This document shows, piece after piece, positions 1 to 6,084 of a stretch of DNA of 10,310 nucleotides. The stretch is from Thermoflexales bacterium (GTDB lineage Bacteria; Chloroflexota; Anaerolineae; Fen-1058). The DNA lies in assembly GCA_017882055.1 (NCBI GenBank), contig JADGQE010000115.1, forward strand, positions 1 to 10,310, read 5' to 3'. The position numbers were made by a program, and so were the translations under genes. Within the stretch, counting starts at the first letter, position 1; every line of letters starts with the position of its first letter. A model generated the notes under the pieces. The model was given only the letters and a program-made list of their open reading frames with translations. It did not search any database and was not told where the DNA came from.

Positions 1-58
1 AACCTTGCGAGGGTTGGGCTTGAAGATCGTCAGTCGAGGTCGAACCCCTCGCAAGGTT
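1..58. repeat. Palindromic repeat inside the CHAT/NB-ARC gene
   Basis: AACCTTGCGAGGGTT at 1-15 and AACCCCTCGCAAGGTT at 43-58 are reverse complements except for one extra base, separated by 27 bp. The repeat is read in frame by the CHAT/NB-ARC gene and encodes a low-complexity stretch beginning LARGSTSTDD (residues 722-731), straight after an ordinary helical segment. This suggests an interspersed repeat inserted into coding sequence. The window edge cuts at or near its outer end, so its full length is unknown. Confidence 0.7.
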
Positions 59-2218
59 GTAGCGCTTCAAGAAGTTGGGCCAGATGACTTCGATGATGTT
101 CGATTGGCGATCAACCTCTTCGAGACGGCAGAGGAAGTGAAAGAGCAGGCGCGCGGTCGGTGAGAGTTTGGCCGTCAGGCCCAGCGTCCAATTGCGCAGC
201 GCGGCGACAAAGCCTTTTTCGTCTTGCCGGGTCTCGCCTTGCTCAAAGAACGCAGCCGACAACCCGCCGCTGGTTGCAGCCTCCTGCTCGGCTTGATCGA
301 TCCGGGCTTGCAGCGCCGCTCGATCGACGGCCATGTGATCGGCCAGTTCCAGCAGTTTGGGATGGCCCTGCGCCACCCACAGCAACCGCGTCAACAAGGC
401 GCGGCCTTCGGGCGTCGTGAACAGCAATCGGAGATTAGGCAGTTCGTGTGCCAGCAGCACGCTCTCGCCAAAACTCAGCGCGTGGATGGCTTCACGTTGG
501 ATGCGGGTATCGTTTGCCAACGACTTCGGCAATCGGCGCGAGGTGAGGATCACGCGCGAGGAGCCGGTGTGCGCCAACAGCGCGTCGATCAACTGGCCCC
601 ATTTCTCATCGCGCCAGTTATCGCTCTCGGTCAACAGGCTTTCAAGGTTGTCGATCACGATCAGCGCGGCGTTGTTCGACAGCATCTGCCGGAGACGCGG
701 CAGCGTGCGCTTCTTAAACGCGACCGGATCATCGACATTGCCGACGAGCGATTGATCGGGGATATTCAACTGCGCTTCGAGATCGACCATGAAGTTGAGC
801 AGTGCCCGATCAATGTCGTCGCCCTCGTTGGGCGCTTTGTGCCACACCTGGCCGGTGAAGCGCTCGCGCTCGTGGCGATAGGCCAGTTCGACGGCGCACG
901 TCGTCTTGCCCGCGCCCGCCATGCCATACAACAGCACGCCGCGAAGTGGACTTTCTGGTGCCAGCGCGTGCGTGGCGCGCAGCATCGGCATCAAGCGGCC
1001 CACAAAGCGTTCCGGTTCGGGCGGAAAGTTGAGCAGGCCGGTGACGGGCGGCTCGAAATGCGGCGGGCGTTTGGGCGCGGACAGCGTGAGATCGGCGGCG
1101 CGCGCGCCAAACACGATCGGCGTAATGGACGACAGCGGCGGCGCGGCGAAGGGACCGCCGGTCTTCAGCGCGTCAGCCAGCGCGAGTTGCAGCGCGGCCG
1201 GCAGCGGTTGATGTTTCTCCAGCATCAAGCGATACAGCGCCAGCAACAAGTTTTCGGCGAAGTCGGTTTCGACCGAATAGCGCATCGCCACCGCCGCGCA
1301 GTCGAGATCGCGCGCCAGGTCCTGCGCCAGGCTGGGCAGCGCGGTGGACGACGCCCCGGCGCTGGCAGGCGCAGCCGCCAGCCCCAACTGTGCTTTGGCG
1401 GCTTGCAGCGTTGCCGCGCCCGATAGACACGCCGACAGCGTGATCAACTTGACGCGCGACCTGGCCAGTCGCAGCAACGGCTTGAGTTCGTCCGCCGTGA
1501 TCAGATCGAGTTGGCCGTCCTCTTTCTCCAATGCCAGTTGGCCTTCGAGGCCGTGACCGGAGAAATGGATTACGTCCCAGCCGGGGGCTTCTTCGAGAAC
1601 TGCCTTCAATGTCTCGCGTGTCGCACCGTATTGCAGCACGCGCGTCTCGATGGCCACGCCGCGTGTCTGTGCGATCGTCTCCAGCAGCCGCGTCAATCGA
1701 TACCGCTCGCGCCGCAAGTTGAGCGGATGCTGATCGTCCGGCAGGCTGAAGATCGCCAGCACGCGCAACCCGCCCCCCTCCCTTTTTCCCTCCCCCGCTG
1801 GCGCAGGGGAGGGACTGGCCGTTTCATACACAAACCGAATGCCACATTCCGCGAATGTCTGCCCGTCCAGGTGCGCCAACTCGAAGGGACGCGTGAGCAA
1901 CACTTGCGCCTCGTTCGGTATCTGCACGCGGAGCACCGTCGCGGGAAATTGACGACGGTCACGCAATGTTAGCAGCAACTTGCCAAAGACTTGCGTGCCG
2001 ATCCACACGCCGATGTTATTCAGTAGCTGCTCTTCGGAAAAAGGCGGCGCGTAATCTCGCAGATACTTCGGCAGATCTTGGAAGCCGTGATATTCCTGGC
2101 AGGTCGCGTCGAGTTTGACTTCGTGGTCGGCGATGAAGTTGCCGCGCTCGTCAGTCAATTGCCAGCGCCAGCGGGTCTCGTTGGCGTAATCGGTGAGGGT
2201 CAGTTGAAGTGGAGGCAT
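1..2218 (-). CDS. CHAT-domain protease / NB-ARC (STAND) ATPase, 3' end beyond window
   Basis: An unbroken frame of 739 codons runs from ATG at 2218 off the left edge. Residues 1-130 are an unassigned N-terminal region. Residues 150-370 form a CHAT (caspase-like) peptidase domain: the HFSGHG motif puts the likely catalytic His at 222, and LSAC puts the likely catalytic Cys at 264. Residues about 400-640 are an NB-ARC-type ATPase: Walker A GMAGAGKTT (432-440, Lys438), Walker B LIVID (519-523, Asp523), TSRR (559-562) and GHP (618-620), the usual GxP position. The family is known: STAND proteins bind a ligand through C-terminal repeats, oligomerise and activate an effector, here a cysteine protease, often in defence or regulated cell death. 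The sensor part would lie left of the window. Two palindromic repeats are inserted in frame (about residues 135-149 and 721-739). No Shine-Dalgarno precedes the ATG. The domain call is firm; a defence role is inferred. Confidence 0.9.
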   Translation of the reverse strand, partial: MPPLQLTLTDYANETRWRWQLTDERGNFIADHEVKLDATCQEYHGFQDLPKYLRDYAPPFSEEQLLNNIGVWIGTQVFGKLLLTLRDRRQFPATVLRVQIPNEAQVLLTRPFELAHLDGQTFAECGIRFVYETASPSPAPAGEGKREGGGLRVLAIFSLPDDQHPLNLRRERYRLTRLLETIAQTRGVAIETRVLQYGATRETLKAVLEEAPGWDVIHFSGHGLEGQLALEKEDGQLDLITADELKPLLRLARSRVKLITLSACLSGAATLQAAKAQLGLAAAPASAGASSTALPSLAQDLARDLDCAAVAMRYSVETDFAENLLLALYRLMLEKHQPLPAALQLALADALKTGGPFAAPPLSSITPIVFGARAADLTLSAPKRPPHFEPPVTGLLNFPPEPERFVGRLMPMLRATHALAPESPLRGVLLYGMAGAGKTTCAVELAYRHERERFTGQVWHKAPNEGDDIDRALLNFMVDLEAQLNIPDQSLVGNVDDPVAFKKRTLPRLRQMLSNNAALIVIDNLESLLTESDNWRDEKWGQLIDALLAHTGSSRVILTSRRLPKSLANDTRIQREAIHALSFGESVLLAHELPNLRLLFTTPEGRALLTRLLWVAQGHPKLLELADHMAVDRAALQARIDQAEQEAATSGGLSAAFFEQGETRQDEKGFVAALRNWTLGLTAKLSPTARLLFHFLCRLEEVDRQSNIIEVIWPNFLKRYNLARGSTSTDDLQAQPSQG
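1771..1814. repeat. GC-rich palindromic repeat in frame in a domain linker
   Basis: The core is a hairpin: TCCCTCCCCCGC (1787-1798) and GCAGGGGAGGGA (1803-1814), one mismatch in 12, with the 4-base loop TGGC. A pyrimidine-rich tail lies at 1771-1786. On the gene strand it encodes SPSPAPAGEGKREGGG (residues 135-150), a typical peptide made by a repeat type widespread in GC-rich bacterial genomes. It lies exactly between the N-terminal region and the CHAT domain, where an extra loop should be tolerated. Confidence 0.7.
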
Positions 2219-2224
2219 GGCATC

Positions 2225-2253
2225 AGTATGCGATGAAATGGGTCAAAAGGCAA
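2225..2253 (-). promoter_or_regulatory. Possible weak promoter for the CHAT/NB-ARC gene
   Basis: Reading the minus strand, TTGCCT (2253-2248) and CATACT (2230-2225) match the -35 and -10 consensus at 4 of 6 positions each, with a 17-bp spacer. The -10 box ends only 6 nt before the ATG at 2218, so a transcript from it would be leaderless or nearly so. That fits the absence of a Shine-Dalgarno. Matches this weak occur by chance, so this is tentative. Confidence 0.22.
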
Positions 2254-2301
2254 ATGATAGGCTTGCTTCCCCCAACCGCGCCCGCGCGGTGGGAGGTTTA
2301 C

Positions 2302-2374
2302 ATTGTCACCCCGAGCGCAGCGAGGGGTCTCTACGGCGATCACAGAGATTCCTCACCGTGTTCGGAATGACAAT
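2302..2374. repeat. Interspersed palindromic repeat (HPERSEGS type)
   Basis: Perfect 7-bp inverted ends ATTGTCA (2302-2308) and TGACAAT (2368-2374) enclose a GC-rich core with its own stem, CACCCCGAGCG...CGAGGGGTC. When translated it gives the HPERSEGSL-like peptide often seen as a spurious ORF in repeat-rich bacterial genomes. It fills much of the 217-bp spacer between the LLM oxidoreductase and the CHAT gene. The core resembles the three repeats around 7029-7502 (shared CCnGAGCG followed by a purine-rich run). The structure could slow or end transcription between the two genes. Confidence 0.75.
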
Positions 2375-2384
2375 CATAGCAAGG

Positions 2385-2435
2385 TTACTTCTTCATCTTC
2401 GCGTGTTCGTAATCGAGCACTTCTTTGAAGGTTGA
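2385..2435 (-). other. Coding-like tail after the LLM stop codon, possible gene remnant
   Basis: Directly after the TGA of the LLM oxidoreductase the same frame stays open for 16 codons, reading STFKEVLDYEHAKMKK, then TAA at 2387-2385. The peptide looks like a soluble, helical protein C-terminus, but the LLM protein already has a normal family length. It could be the 3' remnant of a deleted gene or chance. No ATG start or ribosome binding site supports an independent gene. Confidence 0.2.
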
Positions 2436-3437
2436 TCACCTTGTCATTTGTTGCGCCAACTTCTGCCATTGGTCATCTTCTGCGCCCGGCACATAGGGTC
2501 GATACAGGCCGATGCGATCGAGCAGGCCGTCGTACCTCTGATGTAACTTGTGGCCGATGTCATCCCATGTTCCGACGACGACGAAAGTTTCCAGCATTTC
2601 ATCGCTGATCAGCCTGGGCATCTCGGCCCATTGACCGCGCCTGGCGAGTGCGCCCAACTGCTCGCCGATTGACCCCCAGCCGTGCAGCTCGAGCACCGGT
2701 CGATAAGATGGCGTTGATGCATAAAACGCGACTTGTGATCGCTGCGCTTCGATCTCGGTATCAGTCAGCGCAACGAAAGCCATCGTCGCCACTTCGATCG
2801 ACTTACGATCCCGATTGGCTTTCTTCGCTCCCGTTTCAATGGCAGGCAAAGTCACTTCGCTTAAATACCTGGCGGTGTGAAACGGATGGACATGAAAACC
2901 ATCGGCCACTTCGCCTGCAAGTCTGCACAACGGTTCGCCTACACCTGCGATGAAGATAGGAATGTTCGGCTGCTCGATCGGTCCCGGCGCGAAGAACGGC
3001 GTCATCAGCGTCAACTTATACTCCTGGCCGCGAAAGTTCAGCTTCTCGCCGGTCTGCCACGTCTGCCATACTGCCCGAATCGCCTGCACGTATTCGCGCA
3101 GGCGCGGCACGGGCGGTGTCCACGGCAAGCCGAAGCGCCGCTCGATGTGCGCTTTGATCTGTGTGCCGAGGCCGAGCATGAAGCGGCCTTGCGATTGCCG
3201 CGCTAGATCCCAGGCGGTCTGCGCCACGATCATGGGGCTGCGCGCGAAGGCAATCGCCACCGCCGTGCCGAACTTGAGTTTCGAAGTGTGCTCGGCGATC
3301 AGCGCCAGCGGCAGAAACGGATCGTGCTGCGTTTCGCTGGTCCACACCGCGTCAAAGCCGATCGCTTCAGCGCTTTGAGCGAAAGCGGCAACGTCTTTGA
3401 GATGGGTAGATAGACCCAGTGAAGCGTCGAATTTCAT
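2436..3437 (-). CDS. LLM-class (luciferase-like) flavin/F420-dependent oxidoreductase
   Basis: The 333-aa protein begins MKFDASLGLSTHLKDVAAFA and has the TIM-barrel signatures of the bacterial luciferase-like superfamily: an N-terminal beta strand followed by AEAIGFDAVWTSETQHDPFL (residues about 24-43), LKFGTAVAIAFARSP, GRFMLGLGTQ and IPIFIAGVG. It most resembles the MSMEG_2256-type group usually annotated as F420-dependent. The cofactor (F420 or FMN) and substrate cannot be read from the sequence. It is likely a cytosolic redox enzyme. The start is supported by AAGGAG 5 nt upstream (3448-3443). A MITE-like element sits immediately upstream with its target duplication overlapping that site. 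It lies 151 bp downstream of the aldo/keto reductase, so a separate transcript, or one altered by the insertion, is likely. Confidence 0.88.
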   Translation of the reverse strand: MKFDASLGLSTHLKDVAAFAQSAEAIGFDAVWTSETQHDPFLPLALIAEHTSKLKFGTAVAIAFARSPMIVAQTAWDLARQSQGRFMLGLGTQIKAHIERRFGLPWTPPVPRLREYVQAIRAVWQTWQTGEKLNFRGQEYKLTLMTPFFAPGPIEQPNIPIFIAGVGEPLCRLAGEVADGFHVHPFHTARYLSEVTLPAIETGAKKANRDRKSIEVATMAFVALTDTEIEAQRSQVAFYASTPSYRPVLELHGWGSIGEQLGALARRGQWAEMPRLISDEMLETFVVVGTWDDIGHKLHQRYDGLLDRIGLYRPYVPGAEDDQWQKLAQQMTR

Positions 3438-3442
3438 GCAAT

Positions 3443-3448
3443 CTCCTT
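3443..3448 (-). promoter_or_regulatory. Shine-Dalgarno of the LLM gene overlapped by a transposition target site
   Basis: The minus strand reads CTAAGGAGATTGC before the ATG, giving AAGGAG with a 5-nt spacer. The TTA duplicated by the neighbouring MITE-like element (3447-3449) overlaps the first two bases of this site. The insertion therefore kept the Shine-Dalgarno intact but replaced everything upstream of it. Confidence 0.65.
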
Positions 3449-3541
3449 AGAGCCTATCTCTAAACCTCGGACTTGTGTTCCAAAACGGCTATTTTTTCGG
3501 CTAAATGCCGCCCCAGCGATAGGTTTAGAGATAGGTTCTTA
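3447..3541. mobile_element. MITE-like element with 18-bp inverted repeats and TTA target duplication
   Basis: The element spans 3450-3538 (89 bp). Its left end is GAGCCTATCTCTAAACCT (3450-3467); the right end (3521-3538) is its reverse complement with a single mismatch. TTA flanks it on both sides (3447-3449 and 3539-3541). It has no room for a transposase. Terminal repeats of this kind with a TNA-type 3-bp duplication fit a non-autonomous derivative of an IS5-like (IS1031/ISL2-type) element. That assignment is inferred; the repeats and the duplication are seen directly. It may be mobilised in trans by a full element elsewhere in the genome. Confidence 0.75.
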
Positions 3542-3544
3542 GGC

Positions 3545-3593
3545 AATCACCGACCACTCATCACTAATCACCAATTACCAATCCCCAATTACT
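3545..3593. repeat. Degenerate heptanucleotide tandem repeat (7 units)
   Basis: From 3545 to 3593 the plus strand reads as seven consecutive 7-bp units, with consensus close to AATCACC: exact AATCACC at 3545 and 3566, AATTACC at 3573, AATCCCC at 3580. The last unit contains the aldo/keto reductase stop codon (TAA, 3591-3589). It abuts the MITE-like element on its left. Degenerate heptamers of this sort resemble the STRR repeats described in filamentous cyanobacteria. Confidence 0.7.
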
Positions 3594-4548
3594 CTTCCCA
3601 CTTACTCGCTTCGTTCAATTGCTTCAACTCGTCTTCGGTCAACTTCAAGCCGATCGCCCCGGTTATTTCTTGCCACTGCTCGACGGTGTTCGCGCCGATG
3701 ATGGGGCTGGTGATAGCGGGTTGATGCATCACCCAGGCCAACGCCATTTGCAGCACCGACTGGCTGCGTGTTTTGCCAATCTCTTCGAGTTTATCGATGA
3801 GGGCGAAGTTCTGCTCGGTGAAAGCGTGGCGCAGGTTCCAGCCGCGCGTGCCTTGCTGCGGCACGTAACCGTGCCGATACTTGCCGCTGAGCAATCCACC
3901 TGCGATGGGTGAATAGGGAATCACGCCAAGGCCATACTTCAAGCAAACCGCCTGATGTTCGCGCTCGAACTCGGCGCGATGCACGAGGTTGTAATGTGGC
4001 TGCACTGAATCATATCGAGCCAGATTATGCTTTTCGCTCACCCACAGCGATTCCATGAGATGCCACGCCGGCAGATTCGAGCAGCCGAGGTAACGCACTT
4101 TGCCCGCTTGGACCAAATCGTCCAGTGCGCGAAGTGTCTCTTCCAACGGCGTGTGCTCGTCCCAATAGTGCGTTTGATACAGATCGATGTAGTCAGTCTG
4201 TAAGCGGCGCAGTGAAGCGTCGCAGGCGTCCAGGATGTGCTTGCGGCTCAAGCCCTGATCGTTGGGGCCGTCGCCCATCGGCCCGCGCACTTTGGTGGCG
4301 AGGATGATCTGATCGCGCCGCTGCGTCTTCAGCCATTGGCCGATCAACTCTTCGGCCACGCCGCCCGGATTGCCCGGCGCCCAGCGGCTGTATACGTCGG
4401 CCGTATCGATGAAGTTGCCGCCCGCTGCCACGAAAGCATCGAAGACGGGCGCGGCATTTTCGCGCGGCGCCGTCCAGCCGAAGTTCATACTGCCCATGCA
4501 CAACTCGGAAACTTTGAGGCCCGTTCGGCCCAGATACTTGTAGTCCAT
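3589..4548 (-). CDS. Aldo/keto reductase
   Basis: A cytosolic NAD(P)H-dependent oxidoreductase of the AKR superfamily, TIM-barrel fold. From ATG at 4548 the protein has 319 aa, starting MDYKYLGRTGLKVSELCMG, the standard family start. The catalytic tetrad is visible: Asp48 and Tyr53 (FIDTADVYS), Lys86 (ATKVRG) and His127 (QTHYWD). Later motifs include GKVRYLGCSN and the cofactor-binding region SPIIGANTVEQW near the C-terminus. GGGAGG (4564-4559) lies 10 nt before this ATG. A further in-frame ATG at 4602 would add 18 residues encoded by a 7-bp tandem repeat and is rejected. The gene starts 50 bp after the epimerase stop and is probably co-transcribed with it. It belongs to the large group reducing aldehydes, ketones or sugar-like carbonyls; the substrate is unknown. 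Confidence 0.93.
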   Translation of the reverse strand: MDYKYLGRTGLKVSELCMGSMNFGWTAPRENAAPVFDAFVAAGGNFIDTADVYSRWAPGNPGGVAEELIGQWLKTQRRDQIILATKVRGPMGDGPNDQGLSRKHILDACDASLRRLQTDYIDLYQTHYWDEHTPLEETLRALDDLVQAGKVRYLGCSNLPAWHLMESLWVSEKHNLARYDSVQPHYNLVHRAEFEREHQAVCLKYGLGVIPYSPIAGGLLSGKYRHGYVPQQGTRGWNLRHAFTEQNFALIDKLEEIGKTRSQSVLQMALAWVMHQPAITSPIIGANTVEQWQEITGAIGLKLTEDELKQLNEASKWEE

Positions 4549-4567
4549 TGTTTGTAATCCTCCCGTG

Positions 4568-4595
4568 GATTTCTGATTGCTGACTGCTGATTGCG
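4568..4595. repeat. Degenerate heptanucleotide tandem repeat (4 units)
   Basis: Four 7-bp units follow each other without gaps, close to GATTGCT (GATTTCT at 4568, GATTGCT at 4575, GACTGCT at 4582, GATTGCG at 4589). They fill most of the 50-bp gap between the epimerase stop and the aldo/keto reductase Shine-Dalgarno. They are also the source of the false upstream start at 4602. Confidence 0.65.
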
Positions 4596-4598
4596 CAA

Positions 4599-5576
4599 TC
4601 ACAAATACCCATTCGCTTTATACCAATCATAGCATTCCTGCAGAGCTTGTCGAACCGGCGTGTGCGGCAGGCCCAGTTCGCGCTGTGCTTTTGATGAATC
4701 GAACCAGATGAATTCGCGCGTTAAGCGCATTTGCTGGCCGCTGAGCGGCAGCTTCGGGCCGACGATGGCAGTCGTCAGGTCCAGCGCCAACGCGGCAATC
4801 GGAATCGTCCGGCGCGGCTGTGTAAAACGCGGCGGCTTCACGCCGACGATCTCGCAGGCCATTTCGATGGTCTGCCGATTGGTCAGGTTCTCGCCGCCGA
4901 GGATGTACCGTTCGCCGGCTCGGCCTTTCTCGACCGCGGCGATGTGACCGGCTACCACGTCTTGCACCGCCACGAAATTCACGCCGCCTTGCGGAATAAC
5001 CGGAATCCGGCCGCGGGCCGCTTCACGCAGAATGCTGCCTGAAATCCAATTGATGTCGCGCGGGCCGATAATGCCGCTGGGGTTGACGATCGTGATGTCT
5101 TGCCCGGCCTTCACACGTTCGTACACAATTTGCTCGGCCAGCCATTTACTGTGGCCGTAGGCAAAATGCCGCAGCGGTGAATTGAACGGGTCATTCTCGT
5201 TTGCCGGCCGGCCTTTGGTCGGCCCGACAGCTGCCGCGCTGCTGGTAAACACCACGCGTTTAGCGGCCGAACGCCGCGCCGCATCGAAGACCAGGCGTGC
5301 GCCATCGACATTCACTTTGTAGATCCAATCTGCCTTATTGCGCCAGTACGAAGAAACTGCAGCCACGTGGAAGACGATATCGATGCCTTGCATCGCCGCG
5401 AGGAGCGAATCAGAATTGAGAATGTCGCCGATGGCGTGCTCGACCTGGAGGTCTTTTACCGCAGCGAGTGGCGATGTTTTGCGCCGCAGGATGCGAACGG
5501 TCCAGTCTTGCTTGAGCAAACCATCGGCCAGATTCGCTCCGAGGAAACCGGTTCCGCCAGTGATCAATGCTCTCAT
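4599..5576 (-). CDS. NAD(P)-dependent epimerase/reductase, extended SDR (HpnA / dihydroflavonol reductase-like)
   Basis: The 325-aa protein has a Rossmann fold beginning MRALITGGTGFLGANLADGL with the dinucleotide motif GGTGFLG (7-13). FHVAAVSSYWR (69-79) and the catalytic Ser region FTSSAAAVGP (110-119) follow, then the YxxxK active site at Tyr140/Lys144 (YGHSK). The later stretch INWISGSILREAARGRIPVI and GERYILGGENLT resemble the hopanoid-associated epimerase HpnA and dihydroflavonol-4-reductase-like enzymes. The likely reaction is NAD(P)-linked epimerisation or reduction of a sugar nucleotide or lipid-linked carbonyl; no hopanoid genes are in view to support a specific role. The Shine-Dalgarno is weak (GAGACG), and a short upstream frame ends with ATGA overlapping the start, so translational coupling is possible. 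The aldo/keto reductase follows 50 bp downstream. Confidence 0.9.
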   Translation of the reverse strand: MRALITGGTGFLGANLADGLLKQDWTVRILRRKTSPLAAVKDLQVEHAIGDILNSDSLLAAMQGIDIVFHVAAVSSYWRNKADWIYKVNVDGARLVFDAARRSAAKRVVFTSSAAAVGPTKGRPANENDPFNSPLRHFAYGHSKWLAEQIVYERVKAGQDITIVNPSGIIGPRDINWISGSILREAARGRIPVIPQGGVNFVAVQDVVAGHIAAVEKGRAGERYILGGENLTNRQTIEMACEIVGVKPPRFTQPRRTIPIAALALDLTTAIVGPKLPLSGQQMRLTREFIWFDSSKAQRELGLPHTPVRQALQECYDWYKANGYL

Positions 5577-5656
5577 AACGATCGTCTCATTGCGATCAAA
5601 ATCGCGTCGAGCGCGCCAAAATGCCGGCGCACTCGCTCGATTTCAGTGAAGCCCAT
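5573..5656 (-). pseudogene. Short coding-like frame, possible methyltransferase C-terminal remnant
   Basis: In the 128-bp spacer an ATG at 5656 opens a 27-codon frame starting MGFTEIERVRRHFGALDAIL and ending in TGA that overlaps the epimerase ATG (ATGA). The GFTEIE...FGALDAILIA pattern resembles the last strands of class I SAM-dependent methyltransferases. The frame is also open upstream to the DUF4286-like stop codon. It may be the 3' remnant of a deleted methyltransferase gene, now serving as, or merely resembling, a coupled leader ORF. The family resemblance is from memory and weak. Confidence 0.25.
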
Positions 5657-5704
5657 GCGCTGCCTGTGCTCGACACTGAGATGTTGTGAATGCGGCTTCG
5701 TCGC

Positions 5705-6031
5705 TCACGGCGTGCGTTCAACCGTAGCCGTCGGCGTGAGAACCATCCGTGACAGATGCGACGATGGACCGAAGCGCGAATAATGATCGGCCCGCAAGCG
5801 GATCACCGCTTCGCCGTTGAGATACGCATCCAGCGACTCGCGTGAATCGACTTCATACAAGATCAGATACTGGCTCCACTCGCCCTCGCGCGTATCGATC
5901 TTGTATTTGGTTGCGCGAATGAAGCCCGGCTGCGCCAAGATCTCAGGAATATGTAGGCGCGTGTTCCATTCGTCCCAGGTATACTCATCGACCGGATCGA
6001 TTTCGACTTTGACAACGTAGATAATGCTCAT
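5705..6031 (-). CDS. Small DUF4286-like protein, dimeric alpha/beta barrel fold
   Basis: A 108-aa protein starting MSIIYVVKVEIDPVDEYTWD. The pattern IYVVKVEID...W..WN..LHIPEILAQPGF..A..YK, followed by a YLILYEV strand, is that of the DUF4286 / ferredoxin-like dimeric alpha-beta barrel group, related in fold to antibiotic-biosynthesis monooxygenase domains. No catalytic residues are established for this group, so the function is unknown; binding or turnover of a small organic molecule is one possibility. AAGGAG (6042-6037) lies 5 nt before the ATG and fixes the start. It lies 53 bp after the prenyltransferase stop and is probably co-transcribed with it. The C-terminal residues TPTATVERTP look disordered. 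Confidence 0.8.
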   Translation of the reverse strand: MSIIYVVKVEIDPVDEYTWDEWNTRLHIPEILAQPGFIRATKYKIDTREGEWSQYLILYEVDSRESLDAYLNGEAVIRLRADHYSRFGPSSHLSRMVLTPTATVERTP

Positions 6032-6084
6032 CCTGGCTCCTTAGTCAACGGCCTGCAAAGCAATTGACGGCTTAGGCTATGCAA

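Noticed and set aside
224..1426. A 400-residue plus-strand open frame
   Set aside because: It lies antisense to the CHAT/NB-ARC gene, is rich in Gln, Arg and His with no domain pattern, and the minus strand carries clear CHAT and Walker motifs. It is a shadow of GC-rich codon use.
2217..2435. A 72-residue plus-strand open frame in the spacer
   Set aside because: Its middle is the HPERSEGSL-like translation of a palindromic repeat; it has no ribosome binding site and no family pattern.
3545..3593. CRISPR-like array
   Set aside because: The units are only 7 bp, contiguous and degenerate, with no spacers and no cas genes.
4549..4602. 18-residue N-terminal extension of the aldo/keto reductase
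   Set aside because: It is encoded by a 7-bp tandem repeat, overlaps the epimerase stop, and a good Shine-Dalgarno precedes the ATG at 4548.
2436..5707. Reading of TGA as sense codon, suggested by open frames after two TGA stops
   Set aside because: The upstream proteins already have normal family length at these stops, and other genes here (epimerase, thiolase, GIY-YIG) end properly at TGA. Remnants or chance explain it better.
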